A DNA stretch of 64,000 nucleotides from contig CANQMN010000006.1 of assembly GCA_947624965.1 (NCBI GenBank), forward strand, positions 32,399 to 96,398, in the 5' to 3' direction. The notes under the pieces are model-generated. The model worked only from the letters and a program-made list of their open reading frames with translations, was not told where the DNA came from and made no database searches. A program made the translations under genes and the position numbers. The DNA is from an uncultured Clostridia bacterium. GTDB taxonomy: Bacteria > Bacillota > Clostridia > Christensenellales > Borkfalkiaceae. Position 1 is the first letter of the stretch; each line of letters starts with the position of its first letter. Below, piece after piece: positions 15,901 through 22,961 of the stretch.

Positions 15901-17490
15901 GTCGATGGTCTTTTCGGCGACGTGCTCCGCGAGCGCTCCTTCAAGCGTAGTGCGGTAGGTGTCGAGGTTTTCTTTCTCCACCTTGTAACCCTTCGCCGTC
16001 AATTTGACCTTGAAGGAGAAGAGCCCCGCGTACATGATGTCGTTTTCGCCGACGTCGCTCATGGTAACAGCGTCGAGCGGCGAACCGTCGAGATAGAGCT
16101 GGAAGCTCGATCCTTTGCGGTAAATGCCCATCGTGATGTAGGCGTTGTCCCCCGTGTAAACGGAAGAATTTGCGCCCGCTTTCGTCGTGATCGTGTTGTA
16201 TCCGCCCCACGTGCCCGTGTAGTGCGCATAGCCGAGGTCGGCAGAGCCGCTGTTGATGTGATTGCCGCCATCTTCGGTCGCGACCGCGTCGACAAAGAAG
16301 CTGTACCCCGCGGACTTATCCGCTTTGACGATCTGCATACCAAACTTCGGCCACTGGTCATTGCCGAGCAGTTCGCTGTCGGCATGGAGTTGGACTTCCG
16401 CATAGAATTCTATCGCACCCGAACGCGTCATATAGATGTTGTTGTCGCCGTTGTGCGATTCGAGGACAATGTGCGCGTTGTCCGTGTCGTCGTCTCCCGA
16501 AGTATTCCAACCCGTGTCCGCAGGAAGCGCGGCGCCGCCGTCTCCCCAGAAGGTCCCGATCTCCACATACGGGTTCGCGGCAAACGTGCCGTCCGCCGCC
16601 ACCGTCATGTAGGTGTGCACCTGCTCGGGATCCGTGCCGTAGGTCTCTTCATAGACGAGCGTGCCGTTCGCGGCGTTGGAAGCGTTCTGCACGCCGAGCG
16701 CAACGCTCGCGTCGTGCGCCGCCAGCGTGAAGCCCGCCGCGTCGTCGCCGTAAGGCATCGTGATGATCACGCGGTAGCCCGCGAGCGTCTCGCCGTCGAC
16801 CGTGAAGTACTTGGCGTCCGTCGTGAGCCCATCGATCTCAACGCCGTCGCCCTCGTACATATTGCGCACCGCGGTGTTGCCTGCGGCGTCCACGCGGACG
16901 GAAATGGTCTTTTCCGTGTAGCCTACCGTTCTTCCGCTCTGCGCAAAAAGAACGACAATGCCGTCGTTGGCGCTGACCCCGCCCTTGGCATAGACCGTTC
17001 CGTCCTCCACCCATGCGGTGATGACGAGCCCTTCGGTCTGATACTCGGCGGTCCAATGCGCCTTGGCATTGCCGTTCGTGGTTTGAAGCGTCCCCTGCGG
17101 CACGCTCTCTTGGGTAATGGTCCCGTCGGGGAGCTCTTCGGGCTCCGCTTCGGTCCACTGCGCGGTGAACGTTACGTTACGCGCAGGCATCGTGTACGAC
17201 GCGCCTGCGTCGTACTCGACGGAGCCGTCGCTCCACTTCGTAAACGTATACCCCCCCCCGCGAGAAAACGCATCTGCGGCGCGCAGCGTGAACTGCTCGC
17301 CTTCCTTATGGCTTTCCGTGAGGTCGGGATCGGTTGCGCCCGTGTACCCCGCGGTATACGTAACGGTGTACGTATTCCCCTCGGGCTTGGGCTCAACAGG
17401 GTCTTCGCTGCAAGCGACCGCCGCAATGAGCGTTCCCGCACAAAGCGCCGCGGTGATCGTCGCCAACAACATCCTACCTTTCCGCAACAT
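12994..17490 (-). CDS. Large surface lipoprotein with InlB repeats and four DOMON/CBM9-like modules
   Basis: 1498 residues from the ATG at 17490, which has AAGGAGGA 7-8 nt upstream; the frame extends 9 codons further without a ribosome site. The lipoprotein signal ends at C27 (IAAVAC). Order: one InlB/Listeria-Bacteroides repeat (about 35-120), a beta-sandwich region (about 120-520) including a segment shared with the GH43 lipoprotein, two DOMON/CBM9-like modules starting IDGNLEDW (about 528) and VDGELTDW (about 700), a block of InlB repeats ending in KWNP, KWTQ and SWIE type units (about 850-1150), then two more modules starting VDGVLDW (about 1155) and IDGDESEW (about 1332). It probably binds polysaccharide at the cell surface for the co-transcribed importer. 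Runs of nine and eight C occur at 17251-17259 and 14712-14719. Confidence 0.82.
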   Translation of the reverse strand: MLRKGRMLLATITAALCAGTLIAAVACSEDPVEPKPEGNTYTVTYTAGYTGATDPDLTESHKEGEQFTLRAADAFSRGGGYTFTKWSDGSVEYDAGASYTMPARNVTFTAQWTEAEPEELPDGTITQESVPQGTLQTTNGNAKAHWTAEYQTEGLVITAWVEDGTVYAKGGVSANDGIVVLFAQSGRTVGYTEKTISVRVDAAGNTAVRNMYEGDGVEIDGLTTDAKYFTVDGETLAGYRVIITMPYGDDAAGFTLAAHDASVALGVQNASNAANGTLVYEETYGTDPEQVHTYMTVAADGTFAANPYVEIGTFWGDGGAALPADTGWNTSGDDDTDNAHIVLESHNGDNNIYMTRSGAIEFYAEVQLHADSELLGNDQWPKFGMQIVKADKSAGYSFFVDAVATEDGGNHINSGSADLGYAHYTGTWGGYNTITTKAGANSSVYTGDNAYITMGIYRKGSSFQLYLDGSPLDAVTMSDVGENDIMYAGLFSFKVKLTAKGYKVEKENLDTYRTTLEGALAEHVAEKTIDGNLEDWTTEQTKYYDEIIATNGRSVKVYATLGEKGVYVFYDALHEIYKDDSTDWSKNTNAEFWIGRKQYHVTANEHTITEAKFVTSQEGGLHHTKIEGFLAYDAIQGYTAESEYALMGFAFKTENEVGALWCSGDWWRTDDMNDRDQNGEGFVVTRNGIKGEGASDIYTVDGELTDWEGADWQNDGRAKWAASLEEDGVYMAVKFEQADLPERNIGRENSWYLNQNIELQGSDNYHGGKVFLYNGQTYHSAYITAAKAKLTQSELVFELFIAREQLTNVSAEAENAKFTMGGQLYPEATEGTDHWQVYFTNKEVWAPRWTVTFENEYGTETTTTQKVVKGKSVTLTEPDAHEGWTFDGWYKEGTKVDLGQYTPEGDVTLTAKWNPVAPTITFEPGGDATGSPSVVPQWNEGEKNYTITLPAGTVYTWEDHDFDQWSVSVNGSENTYDANAQITVEPGATVVITAKWTQAGVVTHKVEFKLGYGDNETYQTRTVTEGETVGVDNMPTPPVREGYRFEKWLKPDGEDEFTANTEVSANIEVKASWIEQAKVTFELDGGVGDPPAPIWIDKNKTLADMAEFGVTMPEDTPARAAYKFEGWKLQSSETEFNESYTVTENITVVPKWKNLVDGVLDWTDEQKTNPFIMPASNGMKVTVYGYLDDFGVWIYYDVLHTVHKTTETDWFNNTNIEFRLGGNADKQYAKNSKGDYINSIQEQYIHMHTDDPSGNSLYNTKAEVFVPYEDVGNGYNKNSAYVPARFMFKVGGLDGALWVGGDWWRPEDTAENGNQGTLITRNGILKAQDKSVTIDGDESEWAGAQWTNVPKGGEDDRTIQWTYKFGTDGMYFAFKAEGSNLATEREFYNGDGWKNQNVEIQAGVNSHRSIVAYIKGETYHTMFINEAKAKFTAAADNGGEKDKLVYEIFIAYPNLIDVNAESQSMTFNSGTQLFKTTDGVEANVWTVLATGATLTRQA

Positions 17491-17552
17491 GGTTACATTC
17501 CTCCTTATCCTTATCACTTTTTATTTTCTCATCTTTCGATGGAATTGCCTTA

Positions 17553-17566
17553 CGTTATCGATAACG
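17553..17566. promoter_or_regulatory. LacI-type operator upstream of the importer operon
   Basis: CGTTATCGATAACG is a 14-bp perfect palindrome, 63 nt before the InlB-repeat gene. An identical palindrome lies at the GH43-lacI promoter (19497-19510). LacI/GalR proteins bind such centrally symmetric CG-containing sites, so this is the predicted binding site of the adjacent regulator. Confidence 0.75.
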
Positions 17567-17574
17567 GAACGACG

Positions 17575-17605
17575 AAAAACCGAGCGGGGAGTTTTCCTCT
17601 CCCCG
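17575..17605 (-). terminator. Terminator after the LacI gene
   Basis: CGGGGAG (17605-17599) pairs with CTCCCCG (17591-17585) on the minus strand, followed after 4-5 nt by TTTTT. It lies 7 nt after the regulator stop. Confidence 0.6.
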
Positions 17606-17611
17606 AAAAAT

Positions 17612-18595
17612 TCAGATCGCCGAGCCGCCGTCGTACCCGCTTACGCCTACGCTCTCCGCACAGCGGGGCGCCGCGTTGCGCTCCACCCGCTCCACGATGA
17701 TCTCCGCGGCGCGCTCCGCGAGCGCGCGCTTGTCCGCGCCGATGGAGTAGAGATCGTAGGGAATATGCACTTCCTGCGCGACGCAGTCGTACCCCACGAC
17801 GTTTACGCGGGGCAAGCGGTTTTTGAGAAGCGCATAGATCGCGTCGAACGCGATCATATCGTTGAAACAGAAAATGCCGTCCGGCGCGCCCGCCCCGTCC
17901 GCAAACAGACCCTTGATGATATCGTTCATGGGCGCGGCGTACGCGTCCGCGGTGCGCGGCGGTTCCAGCCCGCGGCGCGCGAACTCGTCGCAAAATCCGC
18001 GGTAGCGGTCGTATGCGCAGGAGATCTCCAACGGAACGGTGAGATAGACGGGACGCTTGCAGCCCGCATCCGCCAGGCGGCACGCGGCGAGCCTTCCCCC
18101 CTCTTCGTCCTCCGTGCGCAGATAATCTACCCGCGAGAGCTGTGTGCGCCGCCCGATGAGCAGCACGGGAATGGCGAAATCTTCAATGAGCGCCTCGATC
18201 TCCGCATCCGGTTCGAGGAAGGTGATGATGCCCGCCGCGTTGTGGGAGACGGCGCTCTTATAAGCCGCGCTGTTCAGCCGCGCCTCCGCGACGGAGAGCA
18301 TGAGAATGGAATATCCCCGCGCACGCAGACTGTTTTGCAGATAGTCTATCATAACGGAGAAATAAATATTCACGAGGTTGTCGTACACGACGACGATGAC
18401 GCGGCTGTTTCCGCCGCGCAGAGAGCTCGCCGTGCCGTTCATCACATAGTTGAGTTCCGCCGCCACTTTGAGAACTTTTTCGCGGGTCTCCTCCGAGATG
18501 TCGGGCGCATTGCGGAACGCGCGCGAGACCGTCTGCGACGTAACATGCGCCGCCCGCGCGACATCCGCCATGGTAACTCTCGTCCGCTTGGTCAT
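17612..18595 (-). CDS. LacI/GalR family transcriptional regulator
   Basis: 327 residues from the ATG at 18595, chosen because it begins the helix-turn-helix and has GGGAGAGG just upstream; an upstream extension to 18697 lies inside the GH43 end. The N-terminal HTH is VTMADVARAAHVTSQTVSRAF with a hinge helix ending NGTASSLRGG. A periplasmic-binding-protein-like sugar-sensing domain fills residues about 60-327. It is 10 nt downstream of the GH43 gene, and operators in front of that gene and of the importer operon are identical, so it most likely represses both units and itself until an inducing sugar appears. Confidence 0.92.
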   Translation of the reverse strand: MTKRTRVTMADVARAAHVTSQTVSRAFRNAPDISEETREKVLKVAAELNYVMNGTASSLRGGNSRVIVVVYDNLVNIYFSVMIDYLQNSLRARGYSILMLSVAEARLNSAAYKSAVSHNAAGIITFLEPDAEIEALIEDFAIPVLLIGRRTQLSRVDYLRTEDEEGGRLAACRLADAGCKRPVYLTVPLEISCAYDRYRGFCDEFARRGLEPPRTADAYAAPMNDIIKGLFADGAGAPDGIFCFNDMIAFDAIYALLKNRLPRVNVVGYDCVAQEVHIPYDLYSIGADKRALAERAAEIIVERVERNAAPRCAESVGVSGYDGGSAI

Positions 18596-18605
18596 CCTCT
18601 CTCCC

Positions 18606-19487
18606 TCACGCGCGGATATGGAACACGCCTTGCTCGTCGAAGCCCGCCTCCGCGATGCACATGCGGCGGTTGCCGCTCGGCTTTGCGGGATCCGCATGAA
18701 TGTGGAAGGCGGTGTAGAGCGCGTCCCCCACGCGGAAAAAGCTGTTGTGCCCGGGACCCGAAAAATCCCCCTCCCTGCGCTGTAAAACGGGGTTGTGCCC
18801 GTACTTTTCGTACGGACCCATCGGGGAAGCGGAGACCGCGCACCCCACCGAATAGCGCGGGGAATCGTAACAGTTCACCGAATAGTTGAGATAATATTTC
18901 CCGCCGTGTTTCAAGAGCGCGGGTCCCTCGTTCCAATGCCATTCGGGGTCCGCCTCGGTCTCCCACGCGGCGTCGGGGGAGAGGATCTTTACGGGCTCCG
19001 TCTCAAAGGAGAGCAGATCGCGGGAAAGCCGCGCGCAATAAATTTCGCTGATGTGCACGCCGTTCACGATGTTTTCGCTGCAATCCCGCACGAAATAGAG
19101 GTAAATTTTTCCGTCGTCGTCGAAAAGCAGCGTCGCGTCGATGCAGGCGAAGCCGAGGTCGAAGAGCGGACCTTCCCGAAGGTCCTTAAATTCGCCGCGC
19201 GGACTGTCCGCCGCGGCGAGCCCGATGCGCAGGCTGTGGTTTTTCTTCCACCGCCCCGTATAGAGAAGATAATAACGCCCCTCGTGAAAGTACACTTCGG
19301 GCGCCCAAAAACAGTTTTCCGCCCACGGGCTGTTGCGGTAACAGTAGCCCTCTTCCCGCCAATTCAAAAGGTCCTCCGAGGAGAAATAGCGGAACCCGTC
19401 GGGCGCGGAGGTGGCGTAAGCGTAAAATTTGTCGGCTTTGAAAATGAATGGGTCGCCGATCCCCGTAATGTCCGTTCTTATGAGCAT
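18606..19487 (-). CDS. GH43 family glycoside hydrolase (cytoplasmic)
   Basis: 293 residues from ATG 19487; a GTG at 19496 in the same frame would add three residues. No signal peptide, so it should act inside the cell. The five-bladed propeller triad is visible: D12 (GIGDPFIF), an Asp in ACIDATLLFDDDGK (about 111), and the Glu in WNEGPALL (about 188). Sequence style fits arabinofuranosidase/arabinanase members; exact linkage is not readable. There is no good Shine-Dalgarno sequence, and the operator and predicted start of transcription lie within 25 nt of the start codon. It forms a two-gene unit with the LacI regulator. Confidence 0.85.
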   Translation of the reverse strand: MLIRTDITGIGDPFIFKADKFYAYATSAPDGFRYFSSEDLLNWREEGYCYRNSPWAENCFWAPEVYFHEGRYYLLYTGRWKKNHSLRIGLAAADSPRGEFKDLREGPLFDLGFACIDATLLFDDDGKIYLYFVRDCSENIVNGVHISEIYCARLSRDLLSFETEPVKILSPDAAWETEADPEWHWNEGPALLKHGGKYYLNYSVNCYDSPRYSVGCAVSASPMGPYEKYGHNPVLQRREGDFSGPGHNSFFRVGDALYTAFHIHADPAKPSGNRRMCIAEAGFDEQGVFHIRA

Positions 19488-19496
19488 AATTTTCAC

Positions 19497-19510
19497 CGTT
19501 ATCGATAACG
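19497..19510. promoter_or_regulatory. LacI-type operator at the GH43-lacI promoter
   Basis: CGTTATCGATAACG, identical to the site at 17553-17566. It begins one base after the predicted transcription start, so a bound repressor would block initiation or promoter clearance. Confidence 0.8.
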
Positions 19511-19517
19511 CAAGAAC

Positions 19518-19546
19518 AATATAACACGGTTTTTTTACCTTGTCAA
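19518..19546 (-). promoter_or_regulatory. Sigma-70 type promoter of GH43-lacI
   Basis: TTGACA (19546-19541), 17-bp spacer, TATATT (19523-19518). Predicted start of transcription is about 19511. Confidence 0.8.
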
Positions 19547-19580
19547 TACTTTTTGTGAAAAAATTTTTCCGAAATTATCA

Positions 19581-19611
19581 AAAAAAGCGGGAAGCCCGCT
19601 TTGCTTCCCGC
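19581..19611 (-). terminator. Terminator after the rhodanese-TtcA gene
   Basis: GCGGGAAGC (19611-19603) pairs perfectly with GCTTCCCGC (19595-19587), followed by seven T on the minus strand. Confidence 0.85.
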
Positions 19612-19623
19612 CGAGAGCGCCGC

Positions 19624-20721
19624 TCAATCGTCGAAGCGGTGCCGCACGCCCGCCGCATCCTTGTAGGCGATGACGGTGGCGAGGTTTACGTTCTCCACGC
19701 TCTTGAAGATATTCTGCTCGATCTCGGGGTCCTCGCGCCGCAGGGTGCGGATGAGCGTTTTCACCTTCTGCCGCTTGGAGCCCTCCCCGTCGCACGCGCT
19801 CCGCTCCGTAAAGCGGCAAGCACAGCGGAGAAAGCGCAGACCGTTCGCGTCCCGCCACGCCTCGACGTCCTCCTCCCGCACGAGATACATGGGGCGGATG
19901 AGCTCCATGCCCGCAAAATTTTCGCTTTTTACGCGGGGCATCATCGTCTGGATCTGCCCGCCGTACAGCATGCCCATGAGAATGGTCTCGATGACGTCGT
20001 CAAAGTGGTGCCCGAGCGCGATCTTGTTGCATCCGAGCTCCTGCGCCTTGGCGTAGAGGTGTCCCCGCCGCATGCGGGCGCAGAGATAGCAGGGCGATTT
20101 TTCTACCGAGGATACGCGCTCGAAGATGTCCGAACGGAACACGGTGAGCGGGATCCCGAGGCGCGAAGCGTTGCGCTCGATGAGCGCGCGGTTTTCCGCG
20201 CTGTACCCGGGGTCCATCAGGAGAAAGACGAGCCCGAACGGAAATTTATCGTGCCGTTTGAGCTCCTGAAAGAGCTTTGCCATGAGCATGGAGTCCTTCC
20301 CGCCCGAAATGCACACCGCAACGTTGTCGTTCTGCCGCAGGAGCCCGTAGGAGACGACCGCCTGCGCAAAGCGGCTGAACAGCTTTTCGTGAAAACGGCG
20401 GCGGATGCTCTCCTCCGCGCGGAACATCGCGCCCGCGTCGTCCTGCGCGTGCGCGCGCAGCCAGCTCTCGAACCCCCCTTCGAGCGCATACGCGTCCCGC
20501 CCCTGCGCGCGGAGCGCTTCGGCGAGCGCCTCCGAACGCAGACCGTTCCTGCAACAGAGGACGACCGTCTTTCCCGCGAAAGTGTGCGCGGCGAGCTCCT
20601 CCGCGGGGACGTTCCGCGCCGCGGGGATGTGTCCGTAAGAATAGGAACGCGCGTCGCGCACGTCCAAAAGTTCGTACGACTGCGGATCCCTTTCGGAAAG
20701 TTCTCGGAGTGAAATACGCAT
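19624..20721 (-). CDS. Rhodanese domain fused to TtcA-like tRNA thiolation ATPase
   Basis: 365 residues from the ATG at 20721, with AAGGAG 6-7 nt upstream; the frame continues 97 codons upstream but across the divergent Rrf2 gene. Residues about 1-90 are a rhodanese domain with persulfide loop C57-R-N-G-L-R. Residues about 110-365 are a PP-loop ATPase of the TtcA/TtuA class with SGGKDS (139-144), CYLC (C211, C214) and a C300-A-C302 pair, cysteines of the kind that bind an iron-sulfur cluster. TtcA makes 2-thiocytidine in tRNA. The fusion suggests that sulfur is relayed from a persulfide within one chain. It is divergent from an Rrf2 regulator. Confidence 0.88.
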   Translation of the reverse strand: MRISLRELSERDPQSYELLDVRDARSYSYGHIPAARNVPAEELAAHTFAGKTVVLCCRNGLRSEALAEALRAQGRDAYALEGGFESWLRAHAQDDAGAMFRAEESIRRRFHEKLFSRFAQAVVSYGLLRQNDNVAVCISGGKDSMLMAKLFQELKRHDKFPFGLVFLLMDPGYSAENRALIERNASRLGIPLTVFRSDIFERVSSVEKSPCYLCARMRRGHLYAKAQELGCNKIALGHHFDDVIETILMGMLYGGQIQTMMPRVKSENFAGMELIRPMYLVREEDVEAWRDANGLRFLRCACRFTERSACDGEGSKRQKVKTLIRTLRREDPEIEQNIFKSVENVNLATVIAYKDAAGVRHRFDD

Positions 20722-20793
20722 GAATTTCTCCTTTTCCTCTATTATATCCGCGGCGGCGCGCCCCGTCAACGATTTTCGTCTGCGCGCAACCGC

Positions 20794-20822
20794 TTGTTTT
20801 TTTCCGCGAAACGTGATAAAAT
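20794..20822 (+). promoter_or_regulatory. Promoter of the Rrf2 regulator gene
   Basis: TTGTTT (20794-20799), 17-bp spacer, TAAAAT (20817-20822), 18 nt before the start codon. Confidence 0.55.
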
Positions 20823-20839
20823 ACTTGCGAGGTGCCGCT

Positions 20840-21247
20840 ATGAAGATCACAACGCGCGGAAGATACGCCATAAGAATGCTCACCCTGCTCGCGGAGCGCG
20901 GGCGGGACGAATACGTCTCTCTCACCGAGATCTCCGAAGCGCTCGGCGTTTCCAAAAAGTATCTCGAACAGATCGTCCGCCTGCTCGCAAAGGCGGACAT
21001 TGTGCTCGCCAACCGCGGTATCCAAGGCGGCTACAAATTGGCGGACGCGCCCGAACACATCACGGCGGGAAAAGTGTTGCGCCTCACCGAGGACGATTTC
21101 TTCCCCGCGGAGTGCTTCGGAAAGGACGGCAAACGCTGTCCCGACCCGAACTGTTCCGCATTGCCCGTATGGCAGGGGCTCTCCGAAGTCGTGTACCGAT
21201 ATCTCGACGGCGTAACGCTCGCCGACCTCGCCTTCCCCAAACGGTAA
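20840..21247 (+). CDS. Rrf2 family transcriptional regulator
   Basis: 135 residues from the ATG at 20840 (GAGGTG upstream). The winged helix matches the family: MKITTRGRYAIRMLTLLAE at the start, then the LTEISEALGVSKKYLEQIV recognition region and the NRGIQGGYKLA wing. Three cysteines, C92, C100 and C105, sit where IscR/NsrR-type members bind an iron-sulfur cluster, although CymR-type members in Firmicutes respond to cysteine metabolism instead. It is divergent from the rhodanese-TtcA gene, which suggests control of sulfur transfer or cluster assembly. A shared terminator follows. Confidence 0.9.
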   Translation: MKITTRGRYAIRMLTLLAERGRDEYVSLTEISEALGVSKKYLEQIVRLLAKADIVLANRGIQGGYKLADAPEHITAGKVLRLTEDDFFPAECFGKDGKRCPDPNCSALPVWQGLSEVVYRYLDGVTLADLAFPKR

Positions 21248-21249
21248 AA

Positions 21250-21286
21250 AAAGACGCTCTTCCGCAAACGGAAGGGCGTTTTTTTG
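21250..21286. terminator. Bidirectional terminator between Rrf2 and ribokinase genes
   Basis: ACGCTCTTCCG and CGGAAGGGCGT form a hairpin (one mismatch) flanked by A-run and T-run, serving the convergent genes on both strands. Confidence 0.8.
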
Positions 21287-21305
21287 AGATGGGTGCGAAT
21301 TTTTG

Positions 21306-22220
21306 CTACCGCGCGCCCCGCGCGAGGAGAGCTTCCGCCTCGGCGCGCGTGGGAATGGACGGCTGCGCGCCCCTGCGGGTCACGGCGACGGCGGACGCCG
21401 CGCTCGCGAACAGCATCGCCTCCCGCGCTTCCGCCCCCTCGGAGAGCCGCGCCGCCAGCGCGCCGATAAAGGTATCCCCCGCCGCCGTCGTATCCACGGC
21501 ATCCACGCGGAAGGCGGGCACGGAGAACTTCTCCCTGCCGTCCGAATAGTACGAGCCCCGCTCCCCCAGCGTGATGACGACGCGCCCGACGCCCATTTTC
21601 CGCAGTGCGGCGGCGCACGTCTCCGCGCGCGCTTCGCCGTCCGGATAGACGTCCGTGTAGAACTGCGCCTCCGTCTGGTTGGGCGTAAAATAGTCGCATG
21701 CCGCGAACGCCTCCGCCGAAAGGGGCGCGGCGGGCGCGGGATTGAGCACGGTCGTCATGCCGCGCTCTTTCGCCGCCTTCAAGGCGAACTCCGCGGCGGA
21801 AACGGGGATCTCCAACTGCACGACGAGCAGGTCTCCCCGCGCCGCCTCCGCGAGCGCGCGGCGGACGAGCGGGACGCCCAACCTGCCGTTCGCGCCCCTG
21901 TCGAAAATGATGCGGTTGTCCCCGCCTTCGACGACGATGACCGCGATGCCGCTGGAAACGTCCTCCGCGCGCTCCACGAAGCGCGTATCCGCGCCGCTCT
22001 CCCCGAGCGAGCGGACGAGCTCCCGCCCGAACGGCTCGCCCACGCAGCCGACCATGCGGACGTCGCCGCCCAGCTTCGCCGCCGCAAACGCCTGGTTCGC
22101 GCCCTTGCCGCCCGCGCTCGTCATGAACCCGTCCCCCGCGACCGTCTCTCCCCGCGCGGGAAAGCGCGCCGTGCGGACGGCGAGGTCCATATTCAAACTT
22201 CCCACGACGTAAATTTTCAT
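21306..22220 (-). CDS. rbsK: Ribokinase (PfkB family)
   Basis: 304 residues. PfkB fold with the N-terminal signature GGKGANQAFAAAKLG (about 38-52) and the C-terminal signature DTTAAGDTFIGAL, in which the second Asp is the catalytic base. The NPAPA segment and VVITLGERGSYY strand are typical of ribokinase. It phosphorylates D-ribose to ribose 5-phosphate in the cytoplasm; a related sugar or nucleoside cannot be excluded. It starts 3 nt after the nitroreductase stop, so the two are co-transcribed. No ribose transporter lies nearby. Confidence 0.85.
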   Translation of the reverse strand: MKIYVVGSLNMDLAVRTARFPARGETVAGDGFMTSAGGKGANQAFAAAKLGGDVRMVGCVGEPFGRELVRSLGESGADTRFVERAEDVSSGIAVIVVEGGDNRIIFDRGANGRLGVPLVRRALAEAARGDLLVVQLEIPVSAAEFALKAAKERGMTTVLNPAPAAPLSAEAFAACDYFTPNQTEAQFYTDVYPDGEARAETCAAALRKMGVGRVVITLGERGSYYSDGREKFSVPAFRVDAVDTTAAGDTFIGALAARLSEGAEAREAMLFASAASAVAVTRRGAQPSIPTRAEAEALLARGAR

Positions 22221-22223
22221 GCC

Positions 22224-22742
22224 CTATTTCCGTACGATATAGCCGTTCTTGCGGGGCGGCGCCTTGCGGGGCGGCTCCGCGGGATAGCCGAGCACGCAGT
22301 GCCCGATGCCCTCCAAATCCCCTTCTATGCCGCATTCTCGGAGGATGCACTTGCCCTCCTCGCTCTCGAATTCCTCGCGGGCGCGGTGGATCCAGCAACT
22401 CCCCACGCCCTCGCTCGCCGCCGCGAGCATGAGATTGCCCATGACGAGGCTCCCGTCGTACACATAGGTGGGCGCGCTCCTGTCCGCGAGCACGACAACG
22501 ACGACGGGCGCGCCGTAAAAGGGATCTCCGTCCGTGCCGAGAATGCGCGCGTTCATGCGGGAGAGCCTGTCGCGCAGGGCGCGGTCCCTCACCGCAAGCA
22601 GAACGGGCGACTGCCTGTTTTTGCCCGTCGCGGCATACGTCCCCGCCTCCAAAATACGGTCCAGCACGTCTTCGGGAATGGGATCGGGACGGTACGCGCG
22701 TACGCTTCTTCTTTCGAGAATGGTCTGTTCGGTTTCGTTCAT
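22224..22742 (-). CDS. Nitroreductase family protein
   Basis: 172 residues from the ATG at 22742, preceded by AAAGGAGA; an upstream extension has no family similarity. The FMN-dependent nitroreductase pattern is clear: ILERRSVRAYRPDPIPEDVLDRILEAG at the N-terminus, then a region with AASEGVGSCWIHRAREEF and a C-terminal GYPAEPPRKAPPRK. Such enzymes are homodimers using NAD(P)H; substrate is unknown. First gene of a unit with ribokinase. Confidence 0.88.
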   Translation of the reverse strand: MNETEQTILERRSVRAYRPDPIPEDVLDRILEAGTYAATGKNRQSPVLLAVRDRALRDRLSRMNARILGTDGDPFYGAPVVVVVLADRSAPTYVYDGSLVMGNLMLAAASEGVGSCWIHRAREEFESEEGKCILRECGIEGDLEGIGHCVLGYPAEPPRKAPPRKNGYIVRK

Positions 22743-22873
22743 ATGATGTCTCCTTTCCCCAAGTATAGCAGAATCGGCTCCGCCGCGCAACCCTTCGCGC
22801 GAAAAAAAGAGGGGGGTTCGGCGCGAAATTGTTTTGTTTTTGCGAAAAACGAAATTTATTTTCTCCTTCCCTC

Positions 22874-22901
22874 TTGATTTTTGCCGCAAATTCGTTATAA
22901 T
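22874..22901 (+). promoter_or_regulatory. Promoter of the EF-G-like gene
   Basis: TTGATT (22874-22879), 16-bp spacer, TATAAT (22896-22901). Confidence 0.7.
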
Positions 22902-22961
22902 GGAACTATCGGGCGCTCGGAAGGGCGCACGGGAAAGAGAACAAGGAGAAACTTAAATCAT

